This document shows, piece after piece, positions 1 to 9,159 of a stretch of 64,000 bases of DNA (the first letter of the stretch is position 1; each line of letters opens with the position of its first letter). Source of the DNA: Candidatus Poseidoniaceae archaeon (GTDB taxonomy: Archaea > Thermoplasmatota > Poseidoniia > Poseidoniales > Poseidoniaceae); NCBI GenBank assembly GCA_949372645.1, contig CASIAP010000002.1, forward strand, positions 95,115 through 159,114, in the 5' to 3' direction. The notes under the pieces were generated by a model that was given only the letters and a program-made list of their open reading frames with translations, did no database searches and was not told the origin of the DNA. The position numbers and the translations under genes are program-made.

Positions 1-2
1 AC

Positions 3-3000
3 CCTGATGGTGATGGGATGTCGAATTTACAAGAATACTCGTATTTGCAACCTGCAAATTGGGACAGTTCCTCGACACCGAGCGTTCTTGATCTAGGGGT
101 TTGGTGGAACGGTACAGTTCCAGTCAACGATTGGAATGAGGAAGACGCTATGCAATATAATCGGCCTGGCTGTGGTGACACTGGTAGCGACGGTGTTGGA
201 AATGTGATTCTCTGCGATGAAGACCCTGTAGGGAACATCTGTACAAACGGTTTCGATGATGATAAAGATGGTCTTGTAGATTCTGCTGATCCAGATAACG
301 ATGGAGATGCTGATTGCTCTTCGAACGATGATGATGGCGATGGAATCGAAGATGAAGATGTTGCTGGATGGGATACTGACGGCGATGGAATGGATGACGG
401 TTGGGAGGCAGCAAACGGCCTTAATGCCACATCTGCTTCCAATGCCGATGGTCCGAATGGTGACCCTGATGGCGATGGTCTCAATAACCTCATGGAATAC
501 ATCAATCCGACCTGGACTACGATGTGTGGGACTTCTCCTTGCTTCCGTAATGGCCCGAATGGAGTCGTTACTGAAACTACGTCACCTTGTGACCCTGTTG
601 CAGGGATTGGTCCAGGCGGCTGTGCTACTTTTACTGCAGAAGTCGATGGGATTACGAGTACGAATCCTCAGCGAGCAGATACAGATGGTGACGGATTGAA
701 CGACTCCTATGAAGCATTGACACTCTTAACAGACCCGACGACTTCAGATACAGACCGTGATGGGATCGATGACGGTGTCGAAGTCAATGGGGCTTACGGA
801 AATCCACCTCAAGCGAGTAACCCTCGAGACAATAACACCGATGGCGATGCATTTGATGACGGTGAAGAAGATATCAATTCGAATGGAGTTTTAGATGCAG
901 GTGAAACAGATCCGACGCGAATGGAAGATTCCGGTGATGAAGATAATGATGGGATTCAAAATTGGGAAGAGAATCTTTCTTGCACCTCATGGGATCTTGC
1001 AGATACCGACTTTGGAGGAATTAACGATGGTGATGAACGTAATGTGTCGCACGGAACGGATCCTTGTAACACGCTGATCAATTTCGAAACAACCATCGCT
1101 TCTTGGAACTCAGGCACCAACCAACTTGAACTTGCGGATGGTACCGGGTTCAATCCAAGTGGTGGAATTGGTTGGTACAACACTTCTGGAACGTGGATTG
1201 CCTTTGCTTATGCAGGTGCAGTTAATAATTTCGTGTCCGGCGTTTCAACAGCTCCTAATCCCGGTGTGACGCAAGTCTCAAACCGTAACGGTTCTTTCTG
1301 CCACACTTCAGCCACAGCCGCTGGAACGATTGGTACAACTCAACAATATTGTGATGATGATTATACTGATTCCGATGCAGACGGCCTTGCAGATTGGCAA
1401 GAGCTCCTCGGAACATTCGGCTGGTTCTCGAACCCAACGCTTGCAGATACAGATGCTGATGGTGTGAATGATTTTGATGAAGTCTTCGACAATACCGATC
1501 CGAATCAACCTTGTAGCAATCTTTTGGATGATGACTTAGACGGCTTAAACAATTATTTTGAAACGACAACAGGATGTGACCTTTCTTGGATTGGGATTTT
1601 AAACGGTTCTACGGATGTTTGGATTACCGACGATGTGTCGATTGATACAGATGCTGGAGGCGTTGCCGATCGAGATGAATACTTCGATGGCACCAATCCT
1701 GAAAACGACCCAACAGATGACTTATTGCCTGCAGATTTCGACGGTGATGGGATTCCGGATGCAGTTGAAAACCTTACAGGTACTGATTGGACCAACCCCG
1801 ATACTGACGGTGGAGGAATGCTTGATGGTCTCGAATGCCCACAAGAGTTTTGGATTGCGAATTGTAATGGTTCAGGTTTTGACCCTTTTGACCCATCCGA
1901 TGATTTAATCTCATCAGAAATTGTCTTTTGGGCAAACAACACCAGTGGTGTTGTCGATACAGATTCGATTCACCGATGGCGCCAGAGTACCAATGATTTC
2001 TACACAGGAACGACTTATGCGCATCTTAGAGAAGTCCATCCTTTCGAACCGATAATTCTTCCTTCCTCCAACATGACGCATTTGGCCGACATCACCTTTT
2101 CCAATGAAACCATTGATTGGTCGATGACTTTTCAGAATCCACCAATGGCTGGAAACCTTCCAGTTCCATATTCCCTCTCCAACCTATCGTTTTATGTAGA
2201 TCTTAGTGGGGAATTACAGCGTTCAAGTGATACACATAATATTGAAATCGTATCTGGACCGATTCAAGAAATGTATGTGCAACAACCAGAATATTACTTT
2301 GATTGGACGGTACTTGCCTCAACTTCAGTTCCAGGTACAAACTCAACCTACGAATTGATCTTGCCTGCTTCATTCAGGAATCTCTCTCACTCTGATTCTG
2401 CACTGTTCAATGTTACGAACGCTATTCTTACTGAAGCTAGTGCCACCAATGCCTATGATAGTGCATCTGCTTTGCAAACCTTCCTGAGTGAAGGAAATGC
2501 GACCACTGATTTCAAACGTAATTACGATGGTTCAGGAATTCCTTCTGAAGAGGATTTGAGCACTGGATTGGCTCTAGCTGTATTGGAAGGAACCTGTTCT
2601 GAATTTAACACAGCATTTGTGACGATGGCACGCCTTGCTGGTTTACCTGCTCGGATGGTGACGGGTTTCACTGGCGGTATTTGGACTGGTGATGGATATG
2701 CAGTTTATCCAACACATTTGTCAACTTGGGGTGAAGTGCGTCTGCAACAAAACTCAGCGAATGGGGATACTGAACTCGGATGGATTGCGTTTGATGCCTG
2801 CCCTGCTGCTGAAGAAGTTGAAATTGTCAATCAGACTCTTTCTTCCTTGACTTTTGATCGAGATGGATCCAACTCACTCAATGTATCCGGACAATTACGC
2901 TATACCGAAAATCTGACTTCCATACCACAAAAATCCCTTACTGCATACCTTGTTCCGATGGCTCTTCAAAATGAAATCCCGGGTCAAGGAGCCGTTTTAA

Positions 3001-6000
3001 ACTTCGAGATTGGCTCAACGATTACGCTCATAGATGGGAACTTTAGTTTGAATGGGACTCTTCTTGAATTTGAGGGTCCGGGCATGTATCGTCTTGTGGT
3101 TCAACTTGAACAATCGGGGTACGTTTCTGAATCCGGGATAATCTTTGAAGGATATATCAACGTGACAGAAGATTCAATCCTTCTCCACACTGCTCCGAAT
3201 GCTCTCAATGCTCCAATTGCAGGTGCCGGTGCTTTGACGGTTATTGAAGGTCTACTCACTTTGGAGAATATACCATCAAATAAGATTGAAAATATTGGTG
3301 TGAATGATTTGAACCCGCCATCGGTTTGGTTATCATATACTTCCTCTGTTAACGGCTTCATCAACATGAGTAGTTTCATCAATATCGATGGTTCTTGGAG
3401 TTTTGATTTGGACCTCGACCCTCTTGAAACGAAAACGAATCTTTCAGCAACCCTCGGGTTCTCGGGATGGCAAGATACCCAAGCAACCGACATAACTCCT
3501 GTCCAATTCCATTTGAGGCCATCGAATACTTCAATTCTAATCGATGTGCGTGATGCACCTAATTTGACTGCAACACTCGAGGGGCCACTGGCAAACAACA
3601 GCGTTCTTATGCTGAATGACAACCTGTGGGTGAATGGTTCTGCAGTGACGACTGGAGCCTCACCAGTCTCAATGCCTGGTAATGTCTCCTTCTCAATTCG
3701 ACAGAACGGCACTTCTCAGGAATGGATTCAAGTGTTTAATCGTAGTGTGAATGGACCATTTAGTCTTCAGCATTTGCTTGTGGCGGCTGATACGCAAATT
3801 GTGGCAGGGTTTTTGGAGACTCAGATCCGCTTCTTCCCGGACGCTATTGAGGCAACTGATGATGCAAACATTACTGCAGGTGGGCCTTACCTCTTGCGTG
3901 GATTGCTTAGTTTCGATGTCCAAGCAACGCCTCAATTGAGAGGGTCAGGTGCAACAGTTCTCGTCACAGCAATCGATCATCGAGGCTTGTCAACAGATCT
4001 CATGCTTTCTGGTAATTTTGACTTTTCCTTTAACGGTAATTGGTTCAATACCACCGTCGACCCTCTTACTGCAATAATGACCATCAGTTGGCTAGTAGAT
4101 TCAACTCTTTTCGCGGGAGATTACAATTTTGATATTTCGTACAATGGTTCTGAGCGGTATCAGCCATCAACAGGTACCTCAACGGTCCGTATCGCTGCTG
4201 AAGTTGCATGGAATTTGAGTCTTGGGCAAGATTGGACTCACTTAGGAAATTCAAGTTATTTGTCTGGAGACATTTTTGACGCCCAATACCCAAATATCAG
4301 TGTTCTTGGGGATAATATCACGATGCTTTCGATTACGATGTTTACCACAGAAGGTATGCCAATCGACCTTTCCCAAGGACTCTTGGATAACACCACAGGA
4401 AGTTTCCTTCTGAACTTCACTCTACCAACTACCAGTCCCTCTGATTCATATGAATTTATTCTCAATATGGATTTTGATACAATGGCGCCTACTGGTGGAG
4501 CATATTTCCGACTGGTCGATACTTCAATCCCACCTGCAGCACCGACCCTTCCGTCTACACTTGTTGGTATTGAGTCGGAGTTTGTCGTCGAATCTGAACA
4601 ACGTTCATTGATTGTTGAAGTGAATCAAGCACTCGACTTTAATTCGAAGGTTACTGATGTTGCCGATAAATCAAATGTCTCGGGTGCATCAGTTGAATAC
4701 ATCTTTGATTGGGGTAATACAAATGTCTCAATGGGCTTCGGCGTCTCAAACCTTGATGGAAATTCCTCTCTTCAATGGACTGCAACAGGTATTTCACCAG
4801 GATATTACGATGTCTTGATGATTGTGTATGATGATTTGACCGATAGTCTTGGCCAAGGGAATTCACGACGGACAGAGAATTCTACAATCGTCAACCTTAC
4901 CGTACAGGTTCCAAGTGATATTCGCATCGATTCTATTCCTACCGTGGCAACAGCTGGATTGAATTTTAATGTTCTCGGACAAGTGCTCGATGGGGATAAT
5001 CCCGCTCGCCCGCTTACAACTCCAGTTGAAATGTCGGCATTTTGGTTAAATAATCCTGATGAGATCTTAGTACCATCTTACCGTACAACTTCGAATGGAA
5101 CGTTCAATATGAGTATTCCAACCGACTCTTCTGGTAATGGTACTGAACGTGGCAATAAGATTTTAGTTTTGAGTGTGAATGAAGATTCTTCACCCTTCTA
5201 CCTTACCTCGAGCTCACAGAATGGAATTTTGATTATGGGGGTGAGTCAGTTTGAAAATCTTCAACCACTCAATCCAGTCACTGTGAATCGTGGTGACACC
5301 ATCAACATCACGGGACGCTTACTCGAATCCTCAAATCTCTTTGCACCCTTATCTGGATATGATGTGGACATCCAGTTCCATGAAACATGGTTGACAGGTA
5401 CACAGACTGATGGGGAAGGCTATGCAAACTTTAGTCATCAAATACCAATGTCACACCCACTTGGATTGATTGTTGTTTCCTTGGTCTTCAATGGCTCTTC
5501 TGACTTAATGAACACTCAAGTAAACCTTTCATCCATTACCGTTCGTTCAATTACCATCATGGTCATTGATCCGATTATAGCAAATCCAGTTGCAGGGACT
5601 TCATTTAATGTTACAGGCACCGTAATCAGCGATAATGGTAGTGGACTTGAACGACGTGATGGAAGTGTTTTGCCCTCGAATATCTTATTCATGCTGGATG
5701 GTCAGCCTACTGGATTTACAGTAACAGGTGGCTCAGTCGCAGCAGGTGGGTTATGGTCAGCAACCATCCTTCTTGGAGAAGGATTTGAAGCAGGCAACCA
5801 TTCTCTTGACGCTTCCTATATTCCAAACGTCAACTACTACATCGGGTCAACCCAAAATTCATCGTTTGATAGTCGAGGGTTCACTACGGTTATCTTTGTT
5901 CAACCCTCACTTGATGGCCTTGGGTCGCCGTCTTTGAATGACCGGACCGAACGAGGTAATGATGTTCAAATACAAGTTTTGTTACGGGATAATACCCTTT

Positions 6001-8621
6001 CCCCAGTTGCAGCACAACAAGTTGTTGTAACTCTTAAAGGGACTGATGTAAGCATCATTCTCACCACTTTTGGAAACGGAACTGCAGTCGGTGTTCTTAC
6101 TGTTCCAAGCAACCAAAGTGTTGGGTTCAATGATCTCAATGTCATCTTTGCTGGAACTCCGGGCACAACAGGCTTAATCGGTTCAAATGCATCAACACAG
6201 TTCGTTGTACTCGCTCAAACTAATATGGTGATTTCAGCCTCTCCTTCGACTCTTGTAGCTGGTGATTCATTCACTGTTGAAGGCACATTGTTGGATGACC
6301 TCAATCAAACGCTCGCAATCAACGGCGTCTCATCACTTGCTGTTGTTCATCTTCTTGTCGATGGTGTTCCAGTTTCCAGTGTGGAAACAGATGCATTGAC
6401 AGGAGCGTATTCGATTAGCTGGACTTTGCCAGAGGATACATCTGCAGGAGCGCACCTGATTGAAGTACGGTTCCTTGGTGGACGCGATTGGGTAGACCCA
6501 ATTAGCGTTGGTGACCCTTCGAACCCAGATTTTTATCTTCCAAGCAGTGCACAAGTTGGCTTTAATGTCAGTGTGCCAACGAAGATTATTCTGTTGACAG
6601 CAACAGGTAATGTTGATCGAGAAGCAACGATGACGATCGAAGGTCGTTTGCTGGATTTGGTTGACTCACCATTGTCCGATCTTACTTTGGAAGTTTGGCT
6701 TGGAGGCCAATGGATGACGAATGTCAGTTCAGATGAAACGGGTCTCTTTACCGCCATCTATCCGGTTCCTGCTGATGCAGAACTTGGTCCAGTCTCGCTC
6801 GAAATACGCTTTACTGGGACTACATTCTATCTCCCGAGTAATGCTACTGGGACATGGACAATCTACAGTCCAATACTTGTTACAGTCTCTATGGAAAGCC
6901 CTGTTGCAGTTGGTCAAAACACGACCATTACAGGTTCAGTTGTCGATAACCAACTGGCTGGAATTCCTGGCCACACTGTTGAGCTCGAAGTCGAAGGCCT
7001 CATCATTGCTACAGTCGTTACCAATGCCGAGGGTGGATTTACCTTCCTCTGGAATGTACCTGATACCTTTAGTTTCGGAAACCATACACTGTTTGCCAAT
7101 GCTGATGCTCAAGGCTACTACCGTTCAAACACAGGTAACACCTCCTTCTTCTTGGCTCATCGTTCTGATGTAACGTTGATTTTTGATGATGGTAAAGATG
7201 CTACTCGCGGTAATTTCTGGTTACTCTCAGGGCGTTTATTCGACATTGACTCAGTCAATAACGATGGTTTGAGTGAAATGCAACTTAGCCTTCGGTTAGA
7301 CGATGTTGAGATTGCTACCTTGGTTACAGAATCCGATGGTAGTTGGTCAACTCCCATACTTGCAACTTCTGATTTGGCACGTGGTAACCATCTTTTCACC
7401 ATCTATTTTGAGGGGACTGAGGCCCATCTTGGAACTCAATCAACTGGCACGGCAACCGTATGGGCAGATGCTAAAATCACCATCGATGGAACCTCTTCGA
7501 ACATCGTTGTCCGTTCGGATTCAATTTCGGAACCGATCATATTGACTGGTTCAGTTTCTGAAATCGGTGGACTTGGTGAAGTATTTGACAATGTGACCCT
7601 TTATCTTGGTAATGGTTCGCAATGCTTGGCACAAAAAGATGGCGCACGCTGCCTAGATAATCTCGTCATCGATTGGTCAAATGGAAACTTTTCACTCATC
7701 ACAACAGCACCTACTTTCCTCGATGCAGGAGCACAATACTTGAACCTCGAAACGCCTCGTGACGATACCCACTACCTTAATTCAGCTAATGTTGATCATT
7801 TGGTATTTGTTAAGATTGATGCAGATATTATCGTCTCACTTGATGGTATCATTGAAGGTGAGCAAGAAAATATCGGTGGAAATATAATTATCACTGCACA
7901 AGATACGAAAAAAGGTATCGACGGTATTCAAGTACTGATTGTTCTTTATCACGAGAATGGAACTCAACTGTCGACTCCACTCCAGCCTCTCACGAATGCT
8001 GATGGTGTTGCAGAGTTTGATTTCAAGTCTGACCCTCCATTTGGTGATACAGAGAAGTGGGGAGAATTGTACATGGAGATTATCATCAACGACCCCCGTC
8101 TCTCACAAAAAACGTTGAATGCTTTTGCTTTAGATTCGAGTGAATCGTTTACCCCTTCATATGAGTATCAAGAAGCAGCAACTGAGATTCCAGTATGGGT
8201 TTACATCCTCACCCTCCTTATCCTCGGATTAGCAGGTGCTGGAACCGTACTCTATCGACGTCGTCAATCCTCTGAATTGATGAATGAAGCAGCCGAGATT
8301 TTTGCCTATACAGCAGAATTATTGGCAGCTGGTGACTCTATACGTGAAGCAATCTTTACTTGCTACCAGAGTCTTTGTGCTACTTTCCAGGAGCACGGAT
8401 TCTTACGCCGAGATTTCGAAACAGTTCGAGAATTCGAGATGGCGATTCGTCAAGCAATGCCTCAAATTTCCGATGAAGCATTACTTGCCCTTGACAATAT
8501 GTTTGAACAGGCACGTTATGGCCGTGAAGAAATGGGTCAACAGCATCAAGATGCTGCACAACTCGCTTTGGAACGAATGGGCCAGGAAATCTCTTCACTT
8601 GCAGCTATTCCTTCACGTTGA
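3..8621 (+). CDS. Giant surface protein with transglutaminase, Ig-like repeats and DUF4129-like tail (5' partial)
   Basis: Only the 3' part is present: the frame is open from base 3, and the first ATG (base 18) lies inside an Asp-rich DGDGMSN repeat, so the true start is upstream. Numbering from that ATG: residues 1-620 hold thrombospondin-type-3-like DxDxDG repeats, which bind calcium in known families. Residues about 840-930 form a transglutaminase-like domain with a visible Cys-His-Asp triad (C860 in GTCSEFNTAF, H900 in THLSTWGEV, D926 in FDACP). About a dozen Ig-like repeats follow. One membrane helix (about 2725-2746, then RRR) leads to a cytoplasmic domain whose EARYG-like FEQARYG motif and predicted helices resemble DUF4129, a usual partner of TgpA-type transglutaminases. 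Many N-x-S/T sequons suggest an exposed glycoprotein. Substrate is unknown; the domain could cross-link or cleave proteins or be a non-catalytic fold. Confidence 0.85.
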   Translation, partial: PDGDGMSNLQEYSYLQPANWDSSSTPSVLDLGVWWNGTVPVNDWNEEDAMQYNRPGCGDTGSDGVGNVILCDEDPVGNICTNGFDDDKDGLVDSADPDNDGDADCSSNDDDGDGIEDEDVAGWDTDGDGMDDGWEAANGLNATSASNADGPNGDPDGDGLNNLMEYINPTWTTMCGTSPCFRNGPNGVVTETTSPCDPVAGIGPGGCATFTAEVDGITSTNPQRADTDGDGLNDSYEALTLLTDPTTSDTDRDGIDDGVEVNGAYGNPPQASNPRDNNTDGDAFDDGEEDINSNGVLDAGETDPTRMEDSGDEDNDGIQNWEENLSCTSWDLADTDFGGINDGDERNVSHGTDPCNTLINFETTIASWNSGTNQLELADGTGFNPSGGIGWYNTSGTWIAFAYAGAVNNFVSGVSTAPNPGVTQVSNRNGSFCHTSATAAGTIGTTQQYCDDDYTDSDADGLADWQELLGTFGWFSNPTLADTDADGVNDFDEVFDNTDPNQPCSNLLDDDLDGLNNYFETTTGCDLSWIGILNGSTDVWITDDVSIDTDAGGVADRDEYFDGTNPENDPTDDLLPADFDGDGIPDAVENLTGTDWTNPDTDGGGMLDGLECPQEFWIANCNGSGFDPFDPSDDLISSEIVFWANNTSGVVDTDSIHRWRQSTNDFYTGTTYAHLREVHPFEPIILPSSNMTHLADITFSNETIDWSMTFQNPPMAGNLPVPYSLSNLSFYVDLSGELQRSSDTHNIEIVSGPIQEMYVQQPEYYFDWTVLASTSVPGTNSTYELILPASFRNLSHSDSALFNVTNAILTEASATNAYDSASALQTFLSEGNATTDFKRNYDGSGIPSEEDLSTGLALAVLEGTCSEFNTAFVTMARLAGLPARMVTGFTGGIWTGDGYAVYPTHLSTWGEVRLQQNSANGDTELGWIAFDACPAAEEVEIVNQTLSSLTFDRDGSNSLNVSGQLRYTENLTSIPQKSLTAYLVPMALQNEIPGQGAVLNFEIGSTITLIDGNFSLNGTLLEFEGPGMYRLVVQLEQSGYVSESGIIFEGYINVTEDSILLHTAPNALNAPIAGAGALTVIEGLLTLENIPSNKIENIGVNDLNPPSVWLSYTSSVNGFINMSSFINIDGSWSFDLDLDPLETKTNLSATLGFSGWQDTQATDITPVQFHLRPSNTSILIDVRDAPNLTATLEGPLANNSVLMLNDNLWVNGSAVTTGASPVSMPGNVSFSIRQNGTSQEWIQVFNRSVNGPFSLQHLLVAADTQIVAGFLETQIRFFPDAIEATDDANITAGGPYLLRGLLSFDVQATPQLRGSGATVLVTAIDHRGLSTDLMLSGNFDFSFNGNWFNTTVDPLTAIMTISWLVDSTLFAGDYNFDISYNGSERYQPSTGTSTVRIAAEVAWNLSLGQDWTHLGNSSYLSGDIFDAQYPNISVLGDNITMLSITMFTTEGMPIDLSQGLLDNTTGSFLLNFTLPTTSPSDSYEFILNMDFDTMAPTGGAYFRLVDTSIPPAAPTLPSTLVGIESEFVVESEQRSLIVEVNQALDFNSKVTDVADKSNVSGASVEYIFDWGNTNVSMGFGVSNLDGNSSLQWTATGISPGYYDVLMIVYDDLTDSLGQGNSRRTENSTIVNLTVQVPSDIRIDSIPTVATAGLNFNVLGQVLDGDNPARPLTTPVEMSAFWLNNPDEILVPSYRTTSNGTFNMSIPTDSSGNGTERGNKILVLSVNEDSSPFYLTSSSQNGILIMGVSQFENLQPLNPVTVNRGDTINITGRLLESSNLFAPLSGYDVDIQFHETWLTGTQTDGEGYANFSHQIPMSHPLGLIVVSLVFNGSSDLMNTQVNLSSITVRSITIMVIDPIIANPVAGTSFNVTGTVISDNGSGLERRDGSVLPSNILFMLDGQPTGFTVTGGSVAAGGLWSATILLGEGFEAGNHSLDASYIPNVNYYIGSTQNSSFDSRGFTTVIFVQPSLDGLGSPSLNDRTERGNDVQIQVLLRDNTLSPVAAQQVVVTLKGTDVSIILTTFGNGTAVGVLTVPSNQSVGFNDLNVIFAGTPGTTGLIGSNASTQFVVLAQTNMVISASPSTLVAGDSFTVEGTLLDDLNQTLAINGVSSLAVVHLLVDGVPVSSVETDALTGAYSISWTLPEDTSAGAHLIEVRFLGGRDWVDPISVGDPSNPDFYLPSSAQVGFNVSVPTKIILLTATGNVDREATMTIEGRLLDLVDSPLSDLTLEVWLGGQWMTNVSSDETGLFTAIYPVPADAELGPVSLEIRFTGTTFYLPSNATGTWTIYSPILVTVSMESPVAVGQNTTITGSVVDNQLAGIPGHTVELEVEGLIIATVVTNAEGGFTFLWNVPDTFSFGNHTLFANADAQGYYRSNTGNTSFFLAHRSDVTLIFDDGKDATRGNFWLLSGRLFDIDSVNNDGLSEMQLSLRLDDVEIATLVTESDGSWSTPILATSDLARGNHLFTIYFEGTEAHLGTQSTGTATVWADAKITIDGTSSNIVVRSDSISEPIILTGSVSEIGGLGEVFDNVTLYLGNGSQCLAQKDGARCLDNLVIDWSNGNFSLITTAPTFLDAGAQYLNLETPRDDTHYLNSANVDHLVFVKIDADIIVSLDGIIEGEQENIGGNIIITAQDTKKGIDGIQVLIVLYHENGTQLSTPLQPLTNADGVAEFDFKSDPPFGDTEKWGELYMEIIINDPRLSQKTLNAFALDSSESFTPSYEYQEAATEIPVWVYILTLLILGLAGAGTVLYRRRQSSELMNEAAEIFAYTAELLAAGDSIREAIFTCYQSLCATFQEHGFLRRDFETVREFEMAIRQAMPQISDEALLALDNMFEQARYGREEMGQQHQDAAQLALERMGQEISSLAAIPSR

Positions 8622-8627
8622 GACGAT

Positions 8628-9128
8628 TCACCAGCGAAGATGAAGTCGACCATTGATAAAATGAGCACTGATTTCACTCGCTTCAGCCGGTAATGGAAGA
8701 ATGCGTAAAAGGTCATCATGGCCCGACTCCTTTACGATAATGCGTAATTGGCGTTGAGTTTCATTATAGAGGGTTGAAACCTCAATATCAGAATTGTTTG
8801 CTCCATGGAGTGGTATCATGAGTCCATCTGGATTCACAGTGCCGTGCAATTGGTCAACCATCCAAGCCAATCGGCGCTCAGGTTCAATCTCTGCAAGATG
8901 TGATTCAGGAATCATTCCTGATGCGGTAAGTACACGTTGATGGTTCAATTGAACCTCAGATAAATGCCCTGCCTGGATGTGGAATTCTGCATGGAGTTGT
9001 TGAGGTTCAGCTTCAAGTCCTAATGTCGCCCTATCCATCGGTTTTTCGCTCTCTTCATCCATACTTTCTGTTTCCAGATGAACTGTTTCCCATGTCGACA
9101 TGGTGTATCGGTTGTGTGCGGCCTCCAT
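8628..9128 (-). CDS. Hsp20/alpha-crystallin-like protein, divergent
   Basis: About 166 residues. The C-terminal end has the small-heat-shock pattern of an LPLP turn, a short beta strand and a NGxLHLRW-like end (residues about 145-166), as in Hsp20 domains. The middle is not recognisable. The frame extends upstream to 9230, but that would overlap the helicase gene by 71 bases. The start at 9128 is chosen because a GGAGG ribosome-binding site lies 10 bases before it and 31 bases separate it from the helicase stop. It is probably co-transcribed with the XPD helicase. A chaperone role is inferred only from the C-terminal pattern. Confidence 0.6.
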   Translation of the reverse strand: MEAAHNRYTMSTWETVHLETESMDEESEKPMDRATLGLEAEPQQLHAEFHIQAGHLSEVQLNHQRVLTASGMIPESHLAEIEPERRLAWMVDQLHGTVNPDGLMIPLHGANNSDIEVSTLYNETQRQLRIIVKESGHDDLLRILPLPAEASEISAHFINGRLHLRW

Positions 9129-9159
9129 GAACCTTCGGCCTCCAAAATTTGTATTCCGT

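Noticed and set aside
148..414. Minus-strand ORF rich in His and other shadow frames in surface-protein genes
   Set aside because: Arise from the antisense of Asp-codon repeats (GAT/GAC gives His/Arg-like codons on other frames); no ribosome-binding site or family.
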